Part shown: positions 46,031-57,445 of the stretch, one piece after another | How the letters are laid out: every line of letters begins with the position of its first letter | Numbering within the stretch: the stretch's first letter is position 1 | NCBI GenBank assembly: GCA_963457665.1 | Contig: OY735212.1 | Span: forward strand, 59,305,228-59,369,227 | Direction of reading: 5' to 3' | DNA length: 64,000 nt | Source of the DNA: Thysanoteuthis rhombus | Lineage: Eukaryota; Mollusca; Cephalopoda; Oegopsida; Thysanoteuthidae | Made by a program: the position numbers and the translations under genes | The notes under the pieces: generated by a model | The model's database searches: none | What the model saw: the letters and a program-made list of their open reading frames with translations, nothing else | Told to the model about the DNA's origin: nothing

Positions 46031-47376
46031 GTTTAGTATAATCTATTATTTACCGAAAACTGAGCGTCTATTTTCAGCGCAGAAGAGAAAAAAGCAAAAT
46101 GAAAGCAACAGAAACTATCAATGCATTGCATAAAGATTGATTCGCTAACGTCACAGAAAATTATTTTTAAAAGTTGCCTCTTATATTGATATTAATTGTA
46201 GTGATGGTGTCTGAAGTTATAAATATTTTTCTACTCAATGATGGGACCATCTTATTTTAGTTTTGAATTGTAAATACTGCTCCCATCAACACTTAATTTT
46301 GTAGCTTTTAAAATTTTTATACTTAATATCTATAATATCTTTCTTCTTGATATTTTTAGATCCCATAAATTAAGTTTTAAAAGAAAGTCCTTTTAGATAT
46401 GTCCAACATCTCTATGAGTCACTTCGTCTGTTCCCTCTCAACTGACATCAATTATTCTTTTTTTTTAATGAATTCTCATAAGAGAAAAAAAAAATGTTCA
46501 CAGATTCCCTTTCAGAGGTATATTCTCATCAAAGAACCATCATTTATTTTTCTTTAAAATCAATTCTCGTGATACATATAAAATTATGTCATCAGTATTC
46601 ACAAGCATGGGATTATAGATTAAAATTGTTTTTTAGATATAATTTATATATTTTATAGTTTCCCTCCAAGCGGTCCCCATTATCAATGGTTTCTCTTTTG
46701 GTGGTCCTCTTTATTGACGGTCTACTCTTCAGAGACCCCTGTCCATGTTTTCTCTTTCAGTGGTTTGTGGGCACATCATTAGAATTCCATTCTCGCTCGT
46801 TCAATAAAGATGGAGATGTGCAATAAAGATGGAAATTGATTGAAACTAATTGGTAAAATGAAGACCATTTTGCATATTTCTATTCATCCAATCAGAACTA
46901 TTCTATCTTTGGTTTTCCTGAACACAAGCTTTGATGGAGAGTTCTGGTACCCTGAATGCAATAAGAATTTTGTGAATTCTTCATTAGATTAGCCATGGCA
47001 AAATTCTTTTCAGTCTATTAAGATATTTCGTTCTAATTGGATGACCAAAAAATTGTGGTATCAAATGACGTATAGTTTTTAATTCTTAATGATATCTTTG
47101 TATTTCACAGAAAAAAAATTAATTCAAATCTGAAGCAATCATAATGTAAGAAGTAACACATTAATGGCAAATTAATCTATGATAATTTTTCTTTTTAATC
47201 ATTTGTAAAATTTGGAACTGAAACAAATCACAAATGATTTTAACCAAAATGGAGAACTGATTGAATTTCTCCTGCTTTTGATTGATATGATAACATTTAG
47301 GGTATTATCATAATTTGTGAAGATGTATTATATTTTTATCAAATGATCGAAGTTATATATCTCTATTGACAAACGC

Positions 47377-47378
<2 letters not shown>
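46031..47378. other. AT-rich stretch, nothing recognised
   Basis: No gene or repeat family was identified. Confidence 0.4.

Positions 47379-47427
<49 letters not shown>
47379..47427. repeat. TA microsatellite
   Basis: About 24 uninterrupted TA units. Confidence 0.95.
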
Positions 47428-47432
<5 letters not shown>

Positions 47433-48609
47433 CTAAAGATCTAGAAAAGATCTTTTTTTTTCAAAAAATTTGTCATTTCAGTCAATTATTCCCCATTATC
47501 TGTATTGTCCTTCTTCCAGTCTGGTTGTTGTTCCCAAACTACCAAGTCCAATCTGCACGGCTACTTTATCTGGGGGCGGTGAAATACTGACTCATACCTT
47601 CCCCACAGACATTTGTGCGAAATGAAAATAAACAGCCCCAATCCCATTGTTTGAGCCACTACCAACTATGTTAATTGTACCTCCTTTCTTAATATTAGTA
47701 AGCTTATATCATTATTCATGAATAGTAGATTAAAATGATTGGCTAAAAAAATATTTGAAGCATTTTTAACTCAGAGATTGAAATTCTGATATTCTTTCAT
47801 CTTCATAAATATCAAAAGAATGATTCAGTTTAATTACCTAAGATTTGATTTAATTAATGACATTACAAATTCTGTAATAGTCAAAAGATGAAACTCATGA
47901 GAATGTACAATGGAAATTTTTTGTTTTTTCTTTATCTACAAGTGATACTACAATTACAACCTAAATTGGTTGAATATATCACTCTAAATATGAAAATCTT
48001 TGTAAATTTCTATCTCTAGTATCAGTATCTAGGTATTACTCTTGAGTATGTTACTCTTAAGTATATATCCAAACTTTCATTGTATGATCATTCAAATTCA
48101 AAATCGAGTATTTTTCATATTTTTAACTAATTCCTTTTTTAGTGGAGAAATTGATAGAGACTGCAATATAGTATCATTATCTAAAATAAATAAAAATAAT
48201 AAAGTAATAAAATCTCACCAAAAGTTTCCGACCGTTTCATTCTTATACATTTTTCTGTAGGTGCATTATGTCTTTTCAGTCACTTTATAGCGTTTAGTAA
48301 CTATATTGATCAGTGCAAATATTGTTCAGTGGTGATAAAAGCACGAAATTTGGCAGAAATATTCTTTGATAATCAATCATCTCCAGAGATGGAGACATTT
48401 TCAAACTGTCCATCCATTGCAATAGTTGCTAAAAAATTTGTTTTCCATGGCAACTGCTTAAAAATCAGTTATTTTAAATTTTCACAACAATAAATTTTCA
48501 ATGGTTTTTGTGATATCTGGTGTGCTCAATGACACACTAAAAAAAATCCTTATTATTTTGAAAAGGAGAAAATATTCCTAGGCATGATAAGGATATTGTC
48601 AGATATTGT
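47428..48609. other. AT-rich stretch, nothing recognised
   Basis: No gene or repeat family was identified. Confidence 0.4.
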
Positions 48610-48740
48610 ATCCAACATCACATAATAAGGAGTAAATGTTGAAATCTTCAGTCATCAAGCCAGACCAACTTGAAAACTGAAGAAACCTATATTGGCTGCT
48701 CTGGTAGCAGTTTTCGTCAATGGTTTTTAATATGGCTTAT
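48610..48740 (-). mobile_element. family A head fragment
   Basis: ATAATAAGGAGTAAATGTTG, AAGCCAGACCAACTTGAAAA, CTGAAGAAACCTATATTGGC and GTCAATGGTTTTTAATATG are the family A head in antisense. Confidence 0.65.
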
Positions 48741-49357
48741 AATTTGACTCATGTTATATGGATTATGTAATGTATAAAGCAAGGATTGATGTTGGAATAT
48801 ACGACCTCTGATACTTGACTTGAGCACCTGCAGACTGAATAGAGTGCCAACTTATTTGCAATATATGAGATGTTGTATGGCTCCTGACTTCCCACGTCAG
48901 TTTCTGTGGCTTCAGTATCTTAACTTAGCATGAATATTGTCAACAAAATTGCCGACTGCCTCTAAATGTCAAAGGGTATGTCAGTTCAAGTCTGCAATTA
49001 CCTTTCTTTCTTTGAATGCTGGGAACCTAGGCATGTACAAATACTTATTTTACGTAGCAGAGAATCGTGAATCAAGGTAACTTTTAACAAGTCAGATTAT
49101 TCTTATCGTGTTACATTGCCGATGGTAAAAGAATAATGAAGTAGTGTGGAAACTCTAACTTGGTACATTCCATTTAAAAGCAGTGCATACTTCTGTGGTT
49201 AGAATTCTCAAAAGTGAAATGTTACAGCTAGTTAATAAACATGAAATGTCGAATCTACAATTATATAGATTTCATATTGAATTTATTCTGAATGATTTGG
49301 AAAATTTTTAGATGTGATCGATACAAATCCTTAGTTCAAATTCACAAGTTCAGTATA
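48741..49357. other. AT-rich stretch, nothing recognised
   Basis: No gene or repeat family was identified. Confidence 0.4.
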
Positions 49358-50150
49358 CATGTTCAGTGTTGGCATCATACAAAACAAAACACATTGAGTT
49401 AATAGGAGTCTAAAAGAGAGCAATGAGACAAGTACCTACAATGGTAGATCTAACTTATGAAGAGAGCCTTTGTGAACTGAAACTACCAACTCTTAGCAAT
49501 AGAAGAGTAAGAGGAGATGATAGAAGTATATGAGATCATGAATGGAAAGTATGACAACAGGAGTAGAAGCTTCAAAAAATGGAAATAAAATACACGGAGA
49601 GCAGGAAACAGGATTAACAACCAGAAAATGTAGCAACAAAGAGCCAGTCTGGATATACGAAAATACAGTTTCAATGTCTGTATGATACATAATGATTGCT
49701 TCACCTTGGCAGATGATAGCCATCCAATCACTTTACCTGGTCACTCATTTCACTTCACTCCACCATGCCCATGTGCTCTAAGGTGACTCTTAAAACCAGC
49801 TTTTGACCGGCAAGGTCTACAGCATATATAACAGATAAAAGTGTCTCAGAAGCTCTGTTCAATATATTACCATGAGTTTTATAAGAGCCAGACTGGATGT
49901 TCAAAAATATAGATTCAATGTCCGCATAGAATGCAAATGGAATAGTCAACTAAAATGAAATAGTGCGTTCCAAAAATGAGAATTCTTTCAAGAACTGACT
50001 TGATAAATATTGAGATTCTATACAATTATAAATCCTCAATAAACATTTGATAGCCATGTGAAAATGTAAAATGAATACAGGAGTCTGAAAAAAAGGATTT
50101 ACCATAAAACCTGTTCCAGAAAATATCACTAAACTAAACTGATGATTTTC
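49358..50150 (+). pseudogene. CR1-type LINE, end of RT ORF and 3' UTR, interrupted
   Basis: The plus strand in shifting frames encodes KRAMRQVPTMVDLTYEESLC near 49408-49468, LKLPTLSNRRVRG near 49480-49518, EPVWIYENTV near 49641, and after an insertion the equivalent region again and FKN*LDKY near 49985. The 3' UTR blocks ACAGGAGTCTG, GGATTTACCATAAAA and CCTGTTCCAGA match the minus-strand copy at 38380, so both belong to one family. Confidence 0.8.
49687..49882 (-). mobile_element. 196-bp insert in CR1 carrying a C2H2 finger
   Basis: The insert is flanked by a 48-bp imperfect direct repeat of CR1 sequence (49638-49686 and 49883-49930). Minus-strand frame 49836-49753 reads ICYICCRPCRSKAGFKSHLR then AHGHGGVK and a stop. 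This is CX2CX12HX3H, the zinc-finger spacing found at the C-terminus of some metazoan retroelement proteins. It is probably a second retroelement fragment. Confidence 0.65.
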
Positions 50151-50369
50151 AAAAGATATCTTTTACTGAAATGAGTTTATGAAAAAAACACGAACAACAC
50201 ATGAAAAAATAAAATTATGTCATTACATTGGATGAACTATCAGAATTCTATTAACGCATTTAGAGAAACAACTACTGTTTGCCCACTGCTGTCTGGAATT
50301 ATATTCAGAAATAAAAATGTGTAAACTTTAGCAACAAATGACCCTCGTAGTTAATCTTTCCTTCCGGTG

Positions 50370-50820
50370 TTATTAATCACCACGACCAACAACCAGTTTA
50401 ATCACTGTTGCTGGATTTAGGTTATTAATGCATTCTGATATTTATATCTATCCATCTATATATCTATCGATTCAGATTTCACCCATCCCTAACCTTTCAT
50501 AGTAGAAACTTGGGAGTTTACACTCATAAACCCCTTCAATCAGTACAGAAAATGTTTGGGTTTTTTTATTTTTTAAATTCCCTTGAAATAGGTTTTTATT
50601 TGGAGATTCAATCTAAAATAAAAGTTTATACCAAATTGGTCCCTTGGTTTGTGTCCATTAATCTTTTCAAAAATCATGAATTGATGGTTCAAATCATACT
50701 GGTTGTATTTTCATCTAGGAAGCTTGATTTTATCACCACCACTACTTAATTTATGAAGTAACATATACAGGTGGTGGTGATTCATAATTTCCTTTTGGGA
50801 TGCTGGTTGCAAATATTTTG
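50370..50820 (+). mobile_element. family B element, copy 6
   Basis: TTAATCACCACGACCAACAA, CAGTTTAATCACTGTTGCTG, GCATTCTGATATTTATATCT, TAGTAGAAACTTGGGAGTTT, AAATAGGTTTTTATTTGGAG, TACCAAATTGGTCCCTTGGT, ATGGTTCAAATCATACTGGT and GGTGGTGGTGATTCATAATT. The GAATCACCACCACC-type ends are inverted copies. Confidence 0.8.
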
Positions 50821-51339
50821 GCTCTTTTTCTGTTTGTTTACTTCAGCATTTTTCATTCACCATAAGAGCTTATCAGTTCTGACATCCGAACATTATTCAA
50901 ACTTTTGTACATAACATGATCCTGCCATCTATGATGGATTATACAGGAATATCAAAGCAACAAGAAAGCTCTTTGCATATAAGCTGTCTTAGTTACAATA
51001 ACAGAGTACAATAACAAAGCACAGAGACAAAATGATTTTTTTTCAAGTTCATTCAGTGGTTAGCCATTGGCAGGTCTGCACTCAAGATAGTACAAACAGT
51101 GCAGCTCTATAGGACCCCAAGGTCTTTAAAAAATATATGTTTCAATTTGTTTGAGGATTTATGTTACAAAGAGATAATTGTTCCATTAAGGACTTTACGT
51201 TAACTTAAACACAATATTTTTACAAATATTTCATTTTTGTCTTCATTAGCTTGAAATGGCTAAAAATACAAAAATAAAAGGGCTACAAAGAAATATCATG
51301 CACTAGCCCCATCAATATCATACTCGACCTTGGCCATTG
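50821..51339. other. AT-rich stretch, nothing recognised
   Basis: No gene or repeat family was identified. Confidence 0.4.
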
Positions 51340-51885
51340 GAAATGAGTATTTTGAAATTTCTAACTGCTGGCAAGGATGGGTAGCCTTCAGCAGAGCAAG
51401 CTCAATCTTCAAAAACAAGATGATCCCATTAATCCTAAAAATAAGGGTATACAACCAATGCATCCTTCTGATATTCACCAATGGAGCTGAAACATGGAAA
51501 TTAACCAGGAGACAGACCCACAGACTGAGACCCATGCAATGAGCACATGAAAGAATTATGCTCAATCTCACATGTAGGAACCACAAGACAGCACAGTATA
51601 TCAGGGAGAAAACATGAGTTTGAGACATCATAGAATCTATTAAAAACCTCAAATGCCAATGGGTTGATCATGTTACAAAAATAGCAGACATCATGACTCA
51701 CAACATGGATTCTCAGAGATCACATGCGCAACCGAGGCGAGCAGAATACAAGATGGAAAGATGAACTCGATAAATTCAGAAAGTGTTGGCTCTACGACAC
51801 CCATGATAGAGAGGTGTGGCAAATCCTGTGGAAGTTCTATGTCCAATGACAGTTGATAAAAGACTGATGATAATGAATCATCGCT
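51340..51885 (+). mobile_element. RTE-type LINE 3' part
   Basis: Plus strand: WVAFSRASSIFKNKMIPLIL at 51379-51438, VYNQCILLIFTNGAETWKLT to about 51507, MLNLTCRNHKTAQYIREKT near 51558-51613, NPQMPMG-region remains, MDSQRSHAQPRRAEYKMERW near 51703-51760, and the C-terminus to CCAATGACAGTTGATAAAAG. One short deletion in the ADNRWTSRLT region. Confidence 0.85.
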
Positions 51886-52837
51886 TTAGAGGGAAAGAAC
51901 GAGCCAACTGCAAATCTTGATAAGCAATTAAATTCCACCAAGTGGATGGTCTTAGCTATCTAATATGATTTGGCTTCATATCTATCCAAAATGAAAATTG
52001 TCTGGAAACACAAACAGATCAGAATAATGTCATTACATTCTGGTAGATTCTTAGACACTAAAATTTTAAATATCCTCAACAAATTTACGTATACTTATAT
52101 GAGTAAATGATGGACTTGATTTGTTTTTTTTTTAAAGCATTTGAAATATTCACACAAAGAGGATGATGTAAGCATTAACTCTTTCTAGTCAGACTGTATT
52201 TTCTTTCTCTTATTGGATCACTATAGTCACTAATGGATAGCCCTATGAGCTTGGTAGGCTGAGAGCTTAAGGGCCGGCTCTCTTGAGGGCCCATTAAAAA
52301 TATGTTAAAAAAAAGTAAGAAATGAAAACAAACAAAAGTATTTATTTTAGAAAACATAATCTATAAGAATTAAAAAGCGTAAATTCGTATTTAAATCTAT
52401 TGAAAAAGAAAACTGTGAGGATTTTATCACTAAAACTAAATAAAATCAACATAGAGACATTTCCACCACAAATGCATACTCTAAAAATCCAATCCATATA
52501 AATAACAGAAAAATCAAATTTCAAAGTTTAATTTGACATTTTTTTGTCAATTTTACACAAATGCTCCGACTTGATGTGCAAAAAGTGTGCTCTGCATTAG
52601 AATTTTTTTTAAAGTATCAGAAAACGGAAAAAATAAAATTCCAGTTTTACTTAATTTTGTTTTATTCCAATTCAGCATAGGGTGGTAAGCTTCATGCCAG
52701 ACAGTCCAGCTTTTGGGGGCTCTGACCTCACGCCAGATGTTAATTTGTCCTCCTTTTGAGGATCAAGTACATATTATAAAAATATGTTGACAGTTATAAA
52801 CCATTGAAAGCCTGGAAACTGAGCCTCAAGTTTTAGC
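51886..52837. other. AT-rich stretch, nothing firmly recognised
   Basis: GC-richer patches at 52230-52290 and 52670-52750 (GGCCGGCTCTCTTGAGGGCC) look like DNA-transposon ends, but no inverted partner was found. Confidence 0.35.
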
Positions 52838-53740
52838 CATGATCACCAACCTGAGAAATTACAATGGTGGCTAGATATCCTTCTCTTCTCACTCAGTAGT
52901 TTTCATTGTGTCAGCGCTACCAGACAAACAATTTGATGTAGAACCTTGAAAATTTGCAACAAACATTTTCTTAAAATATTCTTGGGGAATTTTTTTGAAA
53001 TTTTTTGGTATCTATTTTGTTGTTTTCTTTTGATTTTTTAGCATGTCATGTCAGTACTGCTAGACATATAACCTTGTAAAGTCGCATGAGTATTCCCCTC
53101 AACATCTAAACAGTTTTTACAATTTTTGTGAATTTTTTAATGGATTTTGATGTTTTTTTCTCTTTTTTATTTTCAAACTCTTGTGTCAGCGGCAATATTA
53201 GGCAGAGAACTTTGTAAATTCACTTGAGTACTCCATCTTCTAAAGACTTTTCTTTTTTTGGAATATTCGGAGATTTTTCTCTCAGTTTTATCTGACACGT
53301 TTTGATGTAGAAACTTAAAAATTTGCATGAATACACCTTGTCAACAATTTCTAAAAATGTTTCTTTTTTATTTTTGGAAAAAAAAATTTCTACAAAAAAA
53401 ATGTGATTTTCGGGGTACAAATATCCTTCTTTCAGATGAAATAGTGGCAGTAGTAGCAAATACATACACACATGCACATATCCCTTTTCTTTTCTCAAAA
53501 TAAAAATTAGAGGAATTATCATGGACCAGAACTTCTCAAAGTCAAGATCAGGACACCTCTGGGTTCCTATGATGATTATAAGGGTTGTGGAAATATTTTT
53601 GAGTCTTTTTTTAAATGAGTAAATGTTTTTGAATTTTTAGAAAAAATGTTTTTTTTTTGCAAAAAAAACATTATTGAGGGTCTTTTTTATTCTTGTATAA
53701 TTGTGTCAGCACAACTGGACATACTATAGTGATTCATTTA
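52838..53740 (+). mobile_element. family C element, copy 8, with tandemly expanded inner block
   Basis: It begins CCATGATCACCAACCTGAGA, then a GGTGGCTAGATATCCTTCTC block. A roughly 110-150 bp inner unit (GTGTCAGCGCTACCAGACA, GTAGAACCTTGAAAATTTGC, AACAC/ATCTAAA, T-rich DNA) is repeated four to five times, with starts near 52909, 53048, 53184, 53290 and 53704. It ends with ACTATAGTGATTCATTTAA, the family terminus. Confidence 0.7.
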
Positions 53741-53992
53741 ATGGCTTGAATGGCATGTCTATTTATTTATTTCATATCATGCATAAAATATCCCCATTCA
53801 CTCACATGTGGTAATGCTGTACTGACAGCTCCTTTTTTCCTGGTTTCCAATGCACAATATAAAAAATGATGAAACTTACTCAAACAAACTGAAAAAAATT
53901 TCCCAAGATGAAGAGATGCCACACAAGATTCTCTATTTGACTTTTCCTATTAATACATTCAAAAGACTTTGGCAGAACAAAGCATATCAAAG

Positions 53993-54508
53993 CAGAGGCA
54001 GACCTACATATTGGGTACCCTGGAGCTTGAATTTTTATGGGGACCCCTTCAAAGTCAGCAACAATAAGGCAACAAGGTCTGAAGGGTTTTGCTGCCCTTG
54101 CAAGGACCTTGAGGCTTACAGGGCAGAGATCAAGGCTTTCGGGGTCCAGTTCTTGAAAATGGGGACATTCAGTGAGCCCATTCCTAGCAGTAATGAGGTC
54201 TGGGTGACCACTGTTAGATTCTTTAATGGGGTTTGTGCAAATCCACAGCTATCTATTTATTTTTTGCTTTGAAAGCTTATTTCAGTGTGCGTACGACAGA
54301 ATCGCAAAATTTTATGTGCTATGAGGTAATGTGGTTGTTAACATTTGAAAGAGAAAATCGATTGTTCTTATTTTATTTGGTCTATCTAGAGTATGGTGTC
54401 AGAACTCAGGGTTATCACTCATGAAAATAAAAGTTGCTTGTTGGGCTCCTGTGGGATTAAGGGCCCTGAAACTTAAGCTTCATTACTTTTATAGCTGATC
54501 TGCCTCTG
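53993..54508. mobile_element. hAT-like MITE with target-site duplication
   Basis: The left end CAGAGGCAGACC and the inverted right end CAGAGGCAGATC match, and the pattern CAGAGGCAG is hAT-like. The 8-bp flanks TATCAAAG (53985-53992) and GGTCAAAG (54509-54516) agree at six positions. The 140-codon plus-strand open frame from 53850 to 54272 crosses the element boundary and is not a gene. Confidence 0.7.
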
Positions 54509-54516
54509 GGTCAAAG

Positions 54517-55419
54517 CCAGTTTGCTAATGGTTCATTTCACAGATTATTTAGAAAAGCTCCAAATCATCTAAGTATCAGCCCATTAGAATATGTGAAGAC
54601 CCTGGCTGTGACTTTTGAATCCTGCATACCCGATGTGGTCAGGCAGATGAATGAGATAAGATTACATCTATCTCTTCAGGTTTTTCACTTTTGTCTAAGA
54701 TTTATATCTTTGCTCTGTACTGGGTTGAGCTTCTTGACAGCAGGCTGGCATTGAATTAATCTAAGGAAGCCATGATTTATGAGGAGTCCAAGTAATAATA
54801 TATTACAGAGGCCAAGATTAATTACAACAAAGCTAGCAGCTTATGGCTGTGTAAATGATACTTCTTGATCACTTCAGCTGAATAAACAGCATTGTGCACA
54901 TTTGTCTTCAACTAAGGAAATATTAGTCAGAAGTTATAGACCAGCATAAGAGATGTCAAGACTTCAACAGTAAACGGTAAGGTTAAGTTGTGTCTCTCAC
55001 ATTCAACCATTGTTCCTTAATTATTCTACATCAATTCATATTGTCTACATATCTCTCTTGAATTTTCTCCTTTTCCATTATTTCTAAGATACAGAAGTTC
55101 TTTGGTTAGCCAAGAGGTCTGTTGGCAATATACCCTTAACAGTGATCTTGATACGTTTCACCTGTGATTGAGGTTTGCATTCATTGACTAGAGGAAAATT
55201 CTAAAGAACTGATGTGATATTTGTATATCTTCCCTTTTTTTATTCTGACTTTCCCAGAAGGGAACTCTGAAGTGTTTTCAGAACTACTTACTACTCTCGC
55301 CTCATTGATTCCTACTGATCAATGTGATTAATACTCTGTTTCGGGATATTGGTAGGATTGACTTGATTGGAAGCCGGTTATTAAAATGATGTTCCTTTTT
55401 CTTTTGGTGGTTGTAATAG
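54517..55419. other. unassigned stretch
   Basis: No gene or repeat family was identified. Composition is slightly less AT-rich than average. Confidence 0.4.
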
Positions 55420-55730
55420 CATGAGAGAATCATGTTCAACCTCACATGGAGAGATCACAAGACAGCACAATAGATCAGAAAGAAAGGGTTCAGAAACATC
55501 ATAGAATCCATTAAAAAACTCAAATGGCAATGGGCTGGTCATGTTGCGAGAATGAAAGACAACTGATGGACATCAGAGATCATATGCAAAACTGAGGTTG
55601 ATAATATACAAGATGAAGAGATGAACTAGACAAATTCAGAAAATACTGGCTCTACAATGCCCATGATAGAGATCTTGTGGAAGGTCTATGTCCAACGACT
55701 GATGTTAAAAGACTGATGATGATGAATACT
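55420..55730 (+). mobile_element. RTE-type LINE 3' end
   Basis: Plus strand: RIMFNLTWRDHKTAQ near 55425-55470, ETS*NPLKNSNGNGLVMLRE in shifted frame (equivalent to KLKWQWAGHVARM), then ELDKFRKYWLYNAHDR near 55625-55672, a short deletion, and GGTCTATGTCCAACGACTGA followed by a brief ATG tail. Confidence 0.85.
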
Positions 55731-55867
55731 GGGGTTTACAATCTATATTTCACAACTGATACAAACACTTAGTGCCTCAAGGACTCACCCAACTTCAAAT
55801 CAGCATAACCCCACAAATGGTCCACCCAAACCAATTGGATTACAGATTCTTTGCTCTCTGCTTGTTT

Positions 55868-55891
55868 GTGTGTGTGTGTGTGTGTGTGTGT
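55868..55891. repeat. TG microsatellite
   Basis: Twelve TG units in the plus-oriented family C half. Confidence 0.9.
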
Positions 55892-56085
55892 CCAGGCACA
55901 ACTGGTCACATTTTGGGGCTACAACCTTGAAACTCTAGCATGAGTACACCAATAGGCGCCATCTAAGAACACTTCTTTGTTTTTTCAAAAAAGTGCTTTT
56001 TGGGGGTCTCAGGGGTCTTTCAGGACAAACAATGCCCCATACTTTTTTACTGTTTTTTTTTTTTTTAGATAATTTCAACATGGAA

Positions 56086-56088
<3 letters not shown>

Positions 56089-56151
<63 letters not shown>

Positions 56152-56152
56152 A
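56089..56152. repeat. CA microsatellite
   Basis: About 30 CA units in the inverted family C half, complementary to the TG tract at 55868. Confidence 0.95.
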
Positions 56153-56403
56153 CATTAGCACATAGACACACACTCAGACACAAACATTCAAAGAGAGAAG
56201 AATCTGTAGCCCACTTGGCTATTTGTAGGGATATGGTGATTCAATAGTTCTTAAAATTGTTCAGCGATTCCTCTTTTGAAATTGGTAACTCTGCCCAATC
56301 CACCATATGAAGTGTTGAAACTTATCTACATAAGCTTGATTGTAGAATAGACATCCTTTTAGTCTAGCACAATAGAAAGCACAAGATTTTGTATTCGTCA
56401 TCA

Positions 56404-57445
56404 TTCATCATCAGTCTTTTAGCGTCCGTCGTTGGACATAGACCTTCCCCAGGATTTGCCACACTTCTCTATCATGGGCGTCACGGAGCCAGTACTTCCT
56501 GAACCTGTCTAGTTCATCTCTCCATCTAATATTTTGCCGGCCTCGGTTGCGCATATGGTCTCGGGGAATCCATGTTGTGAGTCGTGATGTCCATCGATTG
56601 TCAGCCATTCTTGCAACATGGCCAGCCCACCGCCATTTGAGATTTTTTATGGCTTCTATGATGTCTCTAACTCTTGTCTTTTCCCGGATGTGTTGTGCTG
56701 TTTTGTGGTCTCTCCATGTGAGGCCCAGCATTATTCTTTCATGTGCACGTTGCATGGTTCTCAGCTTACGGGTCTGTTTCTTGGTTAAGTTCCATGTTTC
56801 AGCTCCATAAGTGACTATTGGGAGGATGCATTGGTTATACACCCTTCTCTTTAGGATTAATGGGATCTTATTATTTTTGAAGGTTGAGCTAGCTCTGCCA
56901 AAGGCTTGCCATCCTAGTGTGATTCTTCGCTTGATTTCTTCTTCTTTTGAGGGTCTCATGGAGATTCGTTGCCCTAGGTAGATGTAGTGGTCTACTTTCT
57001 CGAGTTCTGTGTCCTCGATTTCGATCTTAGTGTTCTTATCTCCAATGTGGTTGTTGCACATGATCTTCGTCTTGCTGAAGTTCATGTGCAGGCCGACTTT
57101 CTTGCTCTCCTCATTTAGTTCATCTATCATTAGTTGGAGGTCGTGTAGGTTCTCTGCAAAAAGGGCTATGTCGTCTGCGAATCTGAGGTTGCTCAGATAC
57201 TCGCCGTCTATTTTAATTCCTTTACTCTCCCAGTCTAGCCTTCTGAAGATCATCTCGAGGCAGGCTGTGAAGAGTTTAGGTGAGCTGGTATCACCTTGTC
57301 TTACTCCTTTCTGGAGCTGGAAGGGGTCCGAGTCTTTATGTAGCCTGATAAATGAGCTGCCGTGATTGTATATATGTTTTATTATGATATCATAATTCCT
57401 GATGAGATGCTTCAAATTATAATATATCCATAAGAAGTACTGCAT
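56404..57445 (-). mobile_element. best preserved RTE-type LINE copy, 5' truncated
   Basis: From the short CATCATTCATCATCAG tail to a truncation near 57400-57445. The reading frame has no stop, unlike every other long copy here, so this is one of the youngest insertions. The region upstream of the RT palm and the endonuclease are absent. Confidence 0.9.
56411..57445 (-). CDS. RTE-type reverse transcriptase, C-terminal 344 codons (partial)
   Basis: RNA-dependent DNA polymerase of a non-LTR retrotransposon; it would copy element RNA at a nicked chromosomal site. Seen: GVRQGD at residues 47-52, the catalytic FADD at 89-92, the GLHMNFSKTKIM thumb-side motif at 118-129, YIYLG at 154-158, then the RTE C-terminal block with YGAETW at 213-218, WRDHKTAQ near 244-251, RWAGHVARM at 272-280, TSRLTTWIPRDHMRNRGRQ near 286-304 and RWRDELDRF at 307-315. 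The first ten to fifteen residues are probably host flank, and the start methionine is incidental. The N-terminal endonuclease and fingers are missing, so the protein cannot be autonomous. Family assignment rests on the FADD plus the AETW/WAGHVAR tail typical of RTE-clade elements. Confidence 0.9.
   Translation of the reverse strand: MQYFLWIYYNLKHLIRNYDIIIKHIYNHGSSFIRLHKDSDPFQLQKGVRQGDTSSPKLFTACLEMIFRRLDWESKGIKIDGEYLSNLRFADDIALFAENLHDLQLMIDELNEESKKVGLHMNFSKTKIMCNNHIGDKNTKIEIEDTELEKVDHYIYLGQRISMRPSKEEEIKRRITLGWQAFGRASSTFKNNKIPLILKRRVYNQCILPIVTYGAETWNLTKKQTRKLRTMQRAHERIMLGLTWRDHKTAQHIREKTRVRDIIEAIKNLKWRWAGHVARMADNRWTSRLTTWIPRDHMRNRGRQNIRWRDELDRFRKYWLRDAHDREVWQILGKVYVQRRTLKD

Larger units (their letters stand above)
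55805..56245. mobile_element. family C element, copy 9, fold-back arrangement
   Basis: 55805-56085 is a plus-strand copy (CCCCACAAATGGTCCACCCA, TG tract, CAGGCACAACTGGTCACATT, AGCATGAGTACACC, GCGCCATCTAAG). 56086-56245 is the head of a second copy in the opposite direction (CA tract, TTCAAAGAGAGAAGAATCTG, TAGCCCACTTGGCTATTTG, GGGATATGGTGATTCAA). Together they form a large inverted repeat with a roughly 200-bp loop. Confidence 0.75.

Noticed and set aside
53850-54272. 140-codon plus-strand open frame
   Set aside because: It crosses the left end of the hAT-like MITE and has no motif; the frame is partly MITE sequence and partly flank.
57009-57365. 118-codon plus-strand open frame
   Set aside because: Antisense shadow of the RTE reverse transcriptase at 56411-57445.
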